A stretch of 64,000 bases of DNA from Uliginosibacterium sp036017065 (GTDB lineage Bacteria > Pseudomonadota > Gammaproteobacteria > Burkholderiales > Rhodocyclaceae): NCBI RefSeq assembly GCF_036017065.1, contig NZ_JAYXHR010000003.1, positions 372,001 through 436,000 of the forward strand, given 5' to 3'. The stretch's first letter is position 1. Each line of letters begins with the position of its first letter. The position numbers were made by a program, and so were the translations under genes. Below the pieces are notes generated by a model. That model searched no databases. It worked only from the letters and a program-made list of their open reading frames with translations, and had not been told where the DNA came from. Of this stretch, positions 1-7,424 are shown piece by piece.

Positions 1-349
1 CATGCTGCGTGGAAAGCGACTGTTGCGGTTCGGCATGGGCCTGCCTCCTAGAAGGTCTCACCGGCCCGGACGCGCAGAAGGTGCTGCGATCCCGGCCGTT
101 GAATCGGTCATCGGTGCTGCACCAGCGCTCTCGTGGCATCGCCATTCATTTGTGGGATGCCTTGTTGTGTTTATGCAAAATTACTCATATGGAATTTGGT
201 GTCAACAGGTGGACTAATAGCATCGTCATAAAGTGCGGGGCCATGCCCGTCAGGGTATGTATTTGGCATTGTCATGATTGTTGCGGCCTGGCCTTTTGGT
301 GATGAATGCCGTCCTGCGCTAAGCTCAGGGCTTACCCGGATACGCAACC
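1..349. other. Left-edge stretch without a supportable gene
   Basis: No open frame here has a recognisable domain, a convincing ribosome binding site or codon use like the neighbours. The part from about 165 to 300 is AT-richer than the surroundings, which would suit a promoter for moeB, but no clear -35/-10 pair can be singled out. It may hold the upstream region of a gene lying outside the window. Confidence 0.4.
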
Positions 350-1096
350 ATGAACGACGACCAGCTTCTCCGTTACTCACGCCACATCCTCCTGCCCGAG
401 ATCGATGTCCCGGGGCAGCAGGCCATCGTCGACAGCACCGTGCTGGTGATCGGTGCCGGCGGGCTGGGCTCGCCCGCCGCGATGTACCTGGCGTCCGCCG
501 GCGTCGGCACCCTGTTGCTGGCCGATGGCGATACCGTGGACCTCACCAACCTGCAGCGACAGATCCTGCACACCACCGAAGGGGTGGGGCGGCTGAAGGT
601 GGAATCCGGCCGCGACACGCTGGCGCGCATGAATCCGGAAACGCGCGTGGAAGTGCTGGCCGAGCGGCTGGAAGATGCGGCGCTGGATGCCGCCGTGGCG
701 CGGGCAACGGTCGTGCTGGACTGCTGCGACAACTTCGCCACCCGCCACGCGGTGAACCGTGCCTGCGTGAAGCACCGCAAGCCGCTGGTGTCCGGCGCCG
801 CCGTGCGTTTCGACGGACAGGTGTCGGTCTTCGACCTGCGCGAAGCCACCAACCCCTGCTACCACTGCCTGTTCCCTGAAGGGGAGGACGTCGAGGAAAC
901 CCGTTGCGCGGTGATGGGCATCTTCGCGCCACTGACGGGAATCGTCGGCAGCCTGCAGGCTGCCGAAGCGCTGAAGCTCATCGCGGGCTGCGGCGAGCCG
1001 CTGGTGGGGCGGCTGCTGATCATCGACGGCCTGTCGATGAACCTGCGCACCGTGCGCTATGGCCGCGATCCGGCCTGTGCGGTCTGCGCTGCCTGA
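350..1096 (+). CDS. moeB: MoeB/ThiF-type sulfur-carrier adenylyltransferase
   Basis: A 248-residue E1-like enzyme. It would activate the C-terminal glycine of a ubiquitin-like sulfur carrier (MoaD or ThiS) by adenylation, for molybdopterin or thiamine synthesis in the cytoplasm. Visible features are the N-terminal RYSRHILLPEID stretch, the nucleotide-binding GAGGLGSP loop near residue 36, the DGDTVDLTNLQRQ stretch that contacts ATP-Mg, and two CxxC pairs (CYHC near 171 and CAVC at the C-terminus) that bind structural zinc. TRCAVMGIFAPLTGI occupies the usual active-site cysteine region. Length fits MoeB rather than the longer MOCS3 forms with a rhodanese domain. The start is the ATG at 350; the Shine-Dalgarno sequence is weak. 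It converges on ribD. MoeB versus ThiF cannot be settled from sequence alone. Confidence 0.9.
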   Translation: MNDDQLLRYSRHILLPEIDVPGQQAIVDSTVLVIGAGGLGSPAAMYLASAGVGTLLLADGDTVDLTNLQRQILHTTEGVGRLKVESGRDTLARMNPETRVEVLAERLEDAALDAAVARATVVLDCCDNFATRHAVNRACVKHRKPLVSGAAVRFDGQVSVFDLREATNPCYHCLFPEGEDVEETRCAVMGIFAPLTGIVGSLQAAEALKLIAGCGEPLVGRLLIIDGLSMNLRTVRYGRDPACAVCAA

Positions 1097-1206
1097 ACGC
1101 CACGCCGTTCCGGGCGAAAGCGCATCACGTCACCCGGATGCCCCGGCATGACGATGCCGACGACGCACTGGATCGTCGCCTTGCCCCCGGAAATCCGGGT
1201 TGCTGG

Positions 1207-2304
1207 TCAGCCCGCTGAAGCGGGGCGGGCGAGGATGCGCAGGTCTTCGCCGACCCGCATCACGTCGGTGAATCGCAGGCGTGGCACCTGCTGCATCGAC
1301 CCGAAGTCCGGCAGCATCGCCAGGCCACGTGCCGGGTCGCCCAGCAGGGCGGGCGCGAGGTAGACCAGGTACTCGTCCACCAGGCCGCTCTGGATGAAAG
1401 CGGCATTCAGCGTGGCGCCAGCTTCCACCAGCAGTTCGTTGATACCCCGTGCCGCCAGCGTGGTGAGCAGTTGCGGGATGTCGATGCGACCGTTTTTCTC
1501 TTGGGCGAGCAGCACTTCCGCGCCCTTCGCCTGCAGGGGCGCGTGGTGGGTGGTGTCGGTGTGCAGGGTGACGATCAGGGTCGGGTGGTCCTGCAGGATG
1601 CGCGCGGTGTGTGGCGTGCGCAGCGCACTGTCCAGCACGATGCGCAGCGGCTGACGGCTGGTCGTCACCGCGCGCACGTTCAATTGCGGATCGTCCGCCA
1701 GCACGGTGCCCACACCCGTCATCACGGCACAGCTACGCGCGCGCCAGTGATGCGCATCGGCGCGTGCCGCTTCACCCGTGATCCATTTGCTCTCCCCATT
1801 GGCGAGCGCGGTCTTGCCGTCCAGCGAGGCGGCGACCTTCAGTCGCACGAAGGGACGGTTGCGCTCCACGCGGGACAGGAAACTTTCGTTGAGCGCGCGC
1901 GCCTCATCGCTCATCACACCCACATCGACCGCGATACCGGCCTCGCGCAGGCGCGCAAAGCCCTGGCCAGCGACCCTGGGATTGGGGTCTTCCATCGCGG
2001 CGACCACGCGCGTCACGCCGGCACGCACCAGCGCATCACAGCAGGGCGGCGTGCGGCCGAAATGGCTGCAGGGCTCCAGCGTGACGTAGGCGGTGGCACC
2101 GCGCGCCTTGTCGCCTGCGTCGCGCAACGCATGCACTTCGGCATGCGGCTCGCCGGCACGCTCGTGCCAGCCCTCGCCGACGACGATGTCATCCTTGACG
2201 ATCACGCAGCCGACGCGCGGGTTCGGCGTGGTCGTGTAGAGCGCGCGCTCGGCCAGTGCCAGCGCGCGTTGCATGTACTGCAGGTCGTCGATGTCGTCGC
2301 TCAT
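1207..2304 (-). CDS. ribD: Bifunctional riboflavin deaminase/reductase RibD
   Basis: A 365-residue enzyme for the second and third steps of riboflavin synthesis: deamination of the diaminopyrimidinone ribosyl phosphate, then NADPH-dependent reduction of the ribose. The N-terminal half is a zinc cytidine-deaminase-type domain with the HAEVHAL motif and the EPCSHFGRTPPC zinc-ligand motif. The C-terminal half (from about residue 145, FVRLKVAASLDGKTA) is the DHFR-like reductase, with a conserved INELLVEAGATL stretch near 290. Length is normal. It is the last gene of a tight minus-strand group nrdR, DUF1232 gene, ribD, with only 13 nt from the preceding stop. The other riboflavin genes are not in the window. 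Confidence 0.95.
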   Translation of the reverse strand: MSDDIDDLQYMQRALALAERALYTTTPNPRVGCVIVKDDIVVGEGWHERAGEPHAEVHALRDAGDKARGATAYVTLEPCSHFGRTPPCCDALVRAGVTRVVAAMEDPNPRVAGQGFARLREAGIAVDVGVMSDEARALNESFLSRVERNRPFVRLKVAASLDGKTALANGESKWITGEAARADAHHWRARSCAVMTGVGTVLADDPQLNVRAVTTSRQPLRIVLDSALRTPHTARILQDHPTLIVTLHTDTTHHAPLQAKGAEVLLAQEKNGRIDIPQLLTTLAARGINELLVEAGATLNAAFIQSGLVDEYLVYLAPALLGDPARGLAMLPDFGSMQQVPRLRFTDVMRVGEDLRILARPASAG

Positions 2305-2317
2305 GATGAATTGAGGT

Positions 2318-2710
2318 CTACCGCGTCAGCGTGTCGTGGAGCCACCACGCCAGTAGCGCCAGCGTGAGTAGCCAGAGCGCGACGATACACGCAGCGGCGA
2401 TCCTGCTCACGGGTCGCTGCGCCACAGTGCTGGCACGCTGACGCGCATCGACGAGGACGGCTGGCGGCGTCAGGCGGATCACCAGTGCGAGGCCGAGCGG
2501 TATCAGTATGAGATCGTCGAGATAACCCAGCACCGGGATGAAGTCGGGAACCAGGTCGATGGGGCTCAGTGCGTAGGCCGCCACGCAGAGCGCGAGGAGA
2601 CGGACGAACCATGGCGTCCGCGGATCACGGGCGGCGAACCAGACGGTAAGGGTGTGCTGCTTCAGTGTGCGTGCCTGCCCCCGCAACCGGTCAGTCAGGG
2701 AGATGGGCAT
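2318..2710 (-). CDS. DUF1232 (YkvA-type) small membrane protein
   Basis: A 130-residue protein that recalls the YkvA/DUF1232 family. The core WFVRLLALCVAAYALSPID followed by LVPDFIPVLGYLDDLILIP is the family signature. A second hydrophobic segment near the C-terminus (AACIVALWLLTLALLAWWL) predicts a membrane anchor. The ATG at 2710 is chosen because the protein from there is the family-sized unit; the same frame runs open much further upstream, but that stretch lies antisense to nrdR and is low-complexity. It sits between nrdR and ribD with gaps of 13-14 nt, so co-transcription is likely. Its biochemical function is unknown. Confidence 0.8.
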   Translation of the reverse strand: MPISLTDRLRGQARTLKQHTLTVWFAARDPRTPWFVRLLALCVAAYALSPIDLVPDFIPVLGYLDDLILIPLGLALVIRLTPPAVLVDARQRASTVAQRPVSRIAAACIVALWLLTLALLAWWLHDTLTR

Positions 2711-2724
2711 CGCGACGGGGAGAC

Positions 2725-3204
2725 TCAGCTGCGCGTACGGGTGCGCGGCTTGGCCGGTGTGCTGACTTCGCGGATGACTTCGGAGAACTCTTCGGCGTCT
2801 TCGAAGTTGCGATACACCGATGCGAAGCGGATGTACGCCACCTTGTCGAGGCGCTTGAGTTCGCGCATCACCAGTTCGCCCAGCTTGTCGCTGGGGACTT
2901 CGCGCTCGCCCAGCGACAGCAGGCGGCTTTCGATGCGGTCCAGCGCGTGTTCGACGCTCTCGGCGGTGACCGGGCGCTTGCGCAGTGCGAGCTTCATGCT
3001 GCCCAGCAGCTTCTCGCGCTCGTACTCGGCGCGGCTGCCGTTCTTCTTCACGACCTGCGGCAGCTTCAGTTCGATGCGCTCGTAGGTGGTGAAGCGCTTG
3101 TCGCAATCACCGCAACGGCGGCGGCGGCGGATGATGTCGCCTTCGTCGTTCTCGCGGGTGTCGGTGACCTGCGTGGAGGCGGCACCGCAGAAGGGGCATT
3201 TCAT
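2725..3204 (-). CDS. nrdR: Transcriptional repressor NrdR
   Basis: A 159-residue zinc-finger and ATP-cone repressor that senses ATP/dATP and controls ribonucleotide reductase genes. The N-terminus MKCPFCG with the later RRRRRCGDCDKRFTTYER forms the four-cysteine zinc ribbon (CxxC pairs at about 3-6 and 31-34). The ATP-cone follows from about residue 49 (VVKKNGSRAEYEREKL) to about 140. Length matches the family. It lies downstream of glyA on the same strand but is separated from it by a strong terminator, so it probably starts its own transcript with the DUF1232 gene and ribD. The glyA-nrdR-ribD order is common in betaproteobacteria. Confidence 0.95.
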   Translation of the reverse strand: MKCPFCGAASTQVTDTRENDEGDIIRRRRRCGDCDKRFTTYERIELKLPQVVKKNGSRAEYEREKLLGSMKLALRKRPVTAESVEHALDRIESRLLSLGEREVPSDKLGELVMRELKRLDKVAYIRFASVYRNFEDAEEFSEVIREVSTPAKPRTRTRS

Positions 3205-3234
3205 GCAGGACGCTCCGCTCTGGAAGAGGCAGCA

Positions 3235-3269
3235 GACGATAAAGAAAAGGCGCAGCCATGGCTGCGCCT
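3235..3269 (-). terminator. Intrinsic terminator of glyA
   Basis: A perfect 22-bp palindrome AGGCGCAGCCATGGCTGCGCCT occupies 3248-3269. Read on the minus strand it is followed at once by TTTTCTTTATCG. It lies between the glyA stop and the nrdR start, so it ends the glyA message. Confidence 0.85.
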
Positions 3270-3337
3270 CGTCGTGGCAACGGGGGAGGGCGCGGTGGGC
3301 ACCGCGCCTGCGAACAGACTCTCCCCGTCATTCATCC

Positions 3338-4588
3338 TCAGTCTCCGTAGACCGGGAACTTGCCGCACAGGGTGGCGACTTCGCCACGCACTTTCGCCAG
3401 CACGGCTTCGTCGTTGGGTGCGTCCAGCACGTCGGCCACCAGGTGGGCGATGCGCTCGGATTCGATCTCGGTGAAGCCACGCGTGGTCATCGCCGGGCTG
3501 CCGATGCGGATGCCGCTGGTGACGAAGGGCTTTTCCGGATCGTTCGGGATGGCGTTCTTGTTCACCGTGATGTGGGCCTTGCCGAGTGCGGCTTCGGCTT
3601 CCTTGCCGGTGATCTTCTTGGCGCGCAGGTCGACCAGGAAGACGTGACTCTCGGTGCGGTTGGACACGATGCGCAGGCCGCGCTGTTCGGTCAGCACGCG
3701 GGCCATGACACGGGCGTTGGCGATGACCTGTTCCTGGTAGTTGCGGAAGGCCGGGGTGGCGGCTTCCTTGAAGGCCACGGCCTTGGCGGCGATGACGTGC
3801 ATCAGCGGGCCACCCTGCAGGCCCGGGAAGATGGCGGAGTTCAGCGCCTTCTCGTGCTCGGCCTTCATCAGGATGACGCCACCACGCGGGCCGCGCAGCG
3901 TCTTGTGGGTGGTGGAGGTCACCACGTCGGCGTGTGGCACCGGGTTGGGGTAGTAGCCGGCGGCGATCAGGCCGGCGTAGTGGGCCATGTCCACCCAGAA
4001 GATGGCGCCGACGTCCTTCGCCACCTTGGCGAAGCGTTCGAAGTCGATGCGCAGCGAGTAGGCGGAGGCACCGGCCACGATGATGCGCGGCTTGTGCTCG
4101 TGGGCCAGGCGCTCCATCTGGTCGTAGTCGATCTCTTCCTTCTCGTTCAGGCCGTAGGCGACGGCCTTGAACCACTTGCCGCTCATGTTGAGCGCCATGC
4201 CGTGGGTGAGGTGGCCGCCTTCGGCCAGGCTCATGCCCAGAATGGTGTCGCCCGGCTTGGCGAAGGCCATCAGCACGGCCTGGTTGGCCTGCGAACCGGA
4301 GTTCGGCTGCACGTTGGCAGCTTCGGCGCCGAACAGCTTCTTCAGGCGGTCGATGGCCAATTGCTCGGCGACGTCAACGTACTCGCAACCACCGTAGTAA
4401 CGCTTGCCGGGGTAGCCCTCGGCGTACTTGTTGGTGAGCTGCGAGCCCTGCGCTTCCATGACCGCGGCGCTCACGTAGTTTTCGGAGGCGATCAGTTCGA
4501 TGTGGTCTTCCTGGCGCTTGTTTTCGTCCGCGATGGACGCGTACAGCTCGGGGTCGACCTTGGAGAGGATGTCTTTGCGGGAGAACAT
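3338..4588 (-). CDS. glyA: Serine hydroxymethyltransferase
   Basis: A 416-residue PLP enzyme interconverting serine and glycine with tetrahydrofolate one-carbon transfer. The start is set by MFSRKDILSKVDPELYASI, which matches the family N-terminus; the frame stays open upstream but that part is not homologous. Visible signatures are HIELIASENYVS near residue 30, the YAEGYPGKRYYGG substrate loop near 55, WVDMAHYAGLIAAG near 200, and the PLP lysine in VVTSTTHKTLRGPRGG near 225. Length is normal. It is transcribed divergently from the VWA lipoprotein gene, and its 3' end has a clear terminator. Confidence 0.97.
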   Translation of the reverse strand: MFSRKDILSKVDPELYASIADENKRQEDHIELIASENYVSAAVMEAQGSQLTNKYAEGYPGKRYYGGCEYVDVAEQLAIDRLKKLFGAEAANVQPNSGSQANQAVLMAFAKPGDTILGMSLAEGGHLTHGMALNMSGKWFKAVAYGLNEKEEIDYDQMERLAHEHKPRIIVAGASAYSLRIDFERFAKVAKDVGAIFWVDMAHYAGLIAAGYYPNPVPHADVVTSTTHKTLRGPRGGVILMKAEHEKALNSAIFPGLQGGPLMHVIAAKAVAFKEAATPAFRNYQEQVIANARVMARVLTEQRGLRIVSNRTESHVFLVDLRAKKITGKEAEAALGKAHITVNKNAIPNDPEKPFVTSGIRIGSPAMTTRGFTEIESERIAHLVADVLDAPNDEAVLAKVRGEVATLCGKFPVYGD

Positions 4589-4856
4589 GGTTGTCCTGGG
4601 GGCAGGGTGTTGATTAAGCGCGGATTGTAGCAAGACGCCCTTGCCCGGCGCGGGCTGTATGGCGGTTCTGGCTGGGTGAAATGTTCTCATCGCGCCATGA
4701 ACGCCGCTCAGGGACGGGGGGCTAAGTCGCTGATTTTCATGGGGACGGAGATTTCCGGGCTGGTTTGACCCCGGAATCCCGGCTGGTTCGTTCAAGTGAC
4801 AGGGACGCAGTGCACGGCGGCTCCCGACCCTGACCGACTTCACCGGAGAACCGAAA

Positions 4857-6671
4857 ATTCCCTCCAGCACGACTTCAACTTCGCCTTCGACCGCGCCACG
4901 CCTCGGCGCGCTGGGCCTGGCCCTGCTGCTCGCCGCCTGCGCCAACGGGCCGCAGGACAGTGCCGTCGCCCCCCAGGCCGCTGCGCCCGAGAGCCTGGGG
5001 CAGACGCAGCAACCCCGCACCCTTCCGGCACCCCTGCCTACCCCTGTGGAGCGCCAGCACACCCTCAAGGCGGAACCGGCCCCGCCCGTGCCGGCCGCGC
5101 CGCCTGCCACCAGGCTGCGCGAGGACGCCCGTCGATCGGCCGCCGCCGATGCCGGCCGTGAGTTCGCTGCGCCCGCTCACATCGCCGCAATGCCCGCACC
5201 GTTTCTGCACCCGGCGCAGCCGGAGCAGCGCGAGCGCTACCAGTCGCTCACCGCCAACCCGGTGCAGCAGGTCGCGCAGGCGCCGGTGTCCACCTTCAGC
5301 ATCGACGTCGATACCGGCAGCTACAGCAATGTGCGCCGCCTGCTGAACGCCGGCCAGTTGCCGCCCGCCGACGCGGTGCGCGTGGAGGAGCTGGTGAACT
5401 ACTTTCCCTACGACTACGCGCCGCCGCAGGGCAAACATCCCTTCGCCGTGCACACCGAGCTGGCCGCCGCGCCGTGGAAGAGCGGCAACCTGCTGATGCG
5501 CATCGCCATCAAGGGGCAGGACCTCGCCAAGGCCAGCCTGCCGCCGGCCAACCTGGTGTTCCTCGTCGACGTGTCCGGCTCCATGCACTCGCCGGACAAG
5601 CTGCCGCTGCTGCAGTCCTCGCTCAAGCTGCTGGTGAACGAACTGCGGCCGCAGGACCGCATCACCCTGGTGACCTACGCCGGCAACACCAGCGTGGTGC
5701 TGCCGCCGACGCCGGGTAGCGAGCGCTCGCGCATCGCCGCGGCCATCGACGGCCTGCGCGCCGGCGGCAGCACGGCGGGTGCCAGTGGCATCGCGCTGGC
5801 CTACCAGGCGGCGCAGCAGGCCTGGATTCCGGACGGCATCAACCGCATCCTGCTGGCCACCGACGGCGACTTCAACGTGGGCGTCACCGATTTCCGCCAG
5901 TTGAAAGGCATGGTGGAAGAAAAGCGCCAGTCGGGCGTCGCGTTGTCCACGCTCGGCTTTGGCGGCGGCAACTACAACGAGCAACTGATGGAGCAGCTCG
6001 CCGACGCGGGTGACGGCGCCTACAGCTACATCGACAACCTGATGGAAGGCCACAAGGTGCTCGCCAACGAGATGAGCAGCACGCTGGCGACGATTGCGCG
6101 CGACGTGAAGATCCAGGTCGAATTCAACCCGGCGGCGGTGAAGGAATACCGCCTGATCGGCTACGAGAACCGTACGCTGAAGCGCGAGGACTTCAACAAC
6201 GACCGCGTGGATGCCGGTGACATCGGCGCCGGCCACACCGTGACCGCGCTGTACGAGCTGACACCGGCAGACGGCAAGGGGCTGGTCGATGAACTTCGCT
6301 ATGGACGCAGCGGTACCGTCACCGCCGGCAGCGCGAACGAGCTGGCCCACGTCAAGCTGCGCTACAAGCAGCCGGGCGCGCAGAGCAGCCAGTTGCTGGA
6401 CAGCGTGGTGACGCGTGATGCGGTGAGAGCCGCGACGCAGATGAGCAGCGAGTTCCGCTTCGCCACCGCCGTGGCCGGCTTCGGCCAGTTGCTGCGCGGC
6501 GGCGAGCACACCGGTGCCTGGCGTTACGACGACGTGCGCGCGCTCGCCACGCAGGGCGTCGGTGCCGACCGCTACGGCTATCGCGGCGAATTCCTGCGCA
6601 TGGTGGATTTGGCGAAGTCGCTGTCTACGCGCGCACCTGTCGAGGTGCAGGCGCGGGCAGAGGAGCGCTGA
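4857..6671 (+). CDS. YfbK-like VWA-domain lipoprotein (apparent ATT start)
   Basis: A von Willebrand factor A-domain protein of the YfbK type, with an N-terminal vWF-associated domain, a VWA domain and a DUF3520-like C-terminal domain. The VWA MIDAS motif DVSGS lies at about residues 238-242 of the full frame. The frame is open from 4800 but has no ATG, GTG or TTG before the GTG at 5046. A lipoprotein signal (LALLLAAC, then a Pro/Ala/Gln-rich linker) lies upstream of that GTG, so 5046 cannot be the true start. The only well-placed start is ATT at 4857, six bases after GGAGAA (4845-4850), giving 604 residues. A sequencing error is the alternative. It is followed by an ECF sigma factor and an anti-sigma-like gene, a pairing also seen for YfbK homologues elsewhere, which suggests an envelope-stress or surface role. 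Confidence 0.8.
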   Translation: MPSSTTSTSPSTAPRLGALGLALLLAACANGPQDSAVAPQAAAPESLGQTQQPRTLPAPLPTPVERQHTLKAEPAPPVPAAPPATRLREDARRSAAADAGREFAAPAHIAAMPAPFLHPAQPEQRERYQSLTANPVQQVAQAPVSTFSIDVDTGSYSNVRRLLNAGQLPPADAVRVEELVNYFPYDYAPPQGKHPFAVHTELAAAPWKSGNLLMRIAIKGQDLAKASLPPANLVFLVDVSGSMHSPDKLPLLQSSLKLLVNELRPQDRITLVTYAGNTSVVLPPTPGSERSRIAAAIDGLRAGGSTAGASGIALAYQAAQQAWIPDGINRILLATDGDFNVGVTDFRQLKGMVEEKRQSGVALSTLGFGGGNYNEQLMEQLADAGDGAYSYIDNLMEGHKVLANEMSSTLATIARDVKIQVEFNPAAVKEYRLIGYENRTLKREDFNNDRVDAGDIGAGHTVTALYELTPADGKGLVDELRYGRSGTVTAGSANELAHVKLRYKQPGAQSSQLLDSVVTRDAVRAATQMSSEFRFATAVAGFGQLLRGGEHTGAWRYDDVRALATQGVGADRYGYRGEFLRMVDLAKSLSTRAPVEVQARAEER

Positions 6672-6699
6672 CGCCACAGTCGAGCCACACGACAGGAGT

Positions 6700-6734
6700 T
6701 CCGTCGCCCCTGCGGAGGCAGGGGCCCAGTGACG
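6700..6734. repeat. Dispersed intergenic hairpin repeat (CCGTCGCxCCTGCG type)
   Basis: CCCCTGC (6707-6713) pairs with GCAGGGG (6718-6724) across a four-base loop, inside CCGTCGCCCCTGCGG...CCCAGTGAC. A close copy lies at 55320-55355 (CCGTCGCTCCTGCGAAGG...CCCAGCGAC), and both are followed by an AGCGACACTGGA-like tail. This is a known style of dispersed proteobacterial intergenic repeat. No function is implied. Confidence 0.6.
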
Positions 6735-6789
6735 CTTCTTTTTGCATAGCTGCTTTCGTGACGCAGCGACACTGGAGTTCTGCTTCTCA

Positions 6790-6818
6790 GGAACGACGAA
6801 CAGAGGGCTGTCTATACT
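6790..6818 (+). promoter_or_regulatory. Candidate ECF-type autoregulatory promoter
   Basis: GGAAC (6790-6794) and TCT (6811-6813, within TCTATACT) are separated by 16 bp, the layout of many ECF promoters (GGAAC, N16, TCT). The -10 region ends about seven bases before the ATG at 6825 and there is no Shine-Dalgarno sequence, so the mRNA could be leaderless. This is inferred from pattern only. Confidence 0.45.
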
Positions 6819-6824
6819 GCGCGC

Positions 6825-7424
6825 ATGTCCCAACCTGAACCCGGCGACCTCAGCGACCTGAGCGATCTCTCCGCCATGGCTGACGAGGAACTGATGCTCC
6901 TCGTCGCCAACGGCCTCATCGAAGAGCCGGCCACCGAGTTGTTCCGCCGCCACAACCGGGCGCTGTTCAACTTCGTGGCGTGGCTGTGTGGCGGTAATAC
7001 CGGCGAGGCGGAAGACCTCACGCAGAAGACCTGGGTCAAGCTGATGACCCGCTGCGCCGACTACCAGCCGGGCGAGGCGGCCTTCCGCAGCTTCCTGTTC
7101 CAGATCGCGCGCAATGCCTGGATGGATGCGCGCCGCGGTGCCTACGAGGCTACGCGTGTCGAGCTGGACGAATCGCACCATGACATTCCGTCCGAGGATC
7201 TCGGCGCTGAACAGCTGGCCGGATTGCGCCAGCAGCAGCACCGTGTGCGTGCCGCCGTGCTGGCACTGCCGGCCGCGCAGCGCGAGGTGGTGGTGCTGCG
7301 CTTCTTCAGCGACATGAGCGTGGAGGACATCGCCGCCGTGGTGGGCGAGGGCTTCGAGACCGTCAAGAGCCGCCTGCGCTATGCCTTCGGCAAGTTGCGA
7401 CGCGAACTGGAGGGCGTGGCATGA
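6825..7424 (+). CDS. ECF-family RNA polymerase sigma factor
   Basis: A 199-residue sigma-70 family protein with regions 2 and 4 only. Region 2 is LFNFVAWLCGGNTGEAEDLTQ with KTWVKLM, about residues 45-75. Region 4 is LPAAQREVVVLRFFSDMSVED with IAAVVGEGFETVKSRL, about 147-190, an HTH for the -35 element. The N-terminus carries an odd LSDLSDLS repeat at residues 9-16. No Shine-Dalgarno sequence precedes the ATG, fitting a leaderless message. Its stop overlaps the next gene's start as ATGA (7421-7424), so the pair is translationally coupled. With the upstream VWA lipoprotein this looks like a surface or envelope signalling module. Confidence 0.9.
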   Translation: MSQPEPGDLSDLSDLSAMADEELMLLVANGLIEEPATELFRRHNRALFNFVAWLCGGNTGEAEDLTQKTWVKLMTRCADYQPGEAAFRSFLFQIARNAWMDARRGAYEATRVELDESHHDIPSEDLGAEQLAGLRQQQHRVRAAVLALPAAQREVVVLRFFSDMSVEDIAAVVGEGFETVKSRLRYAFGKLRRELEGVA

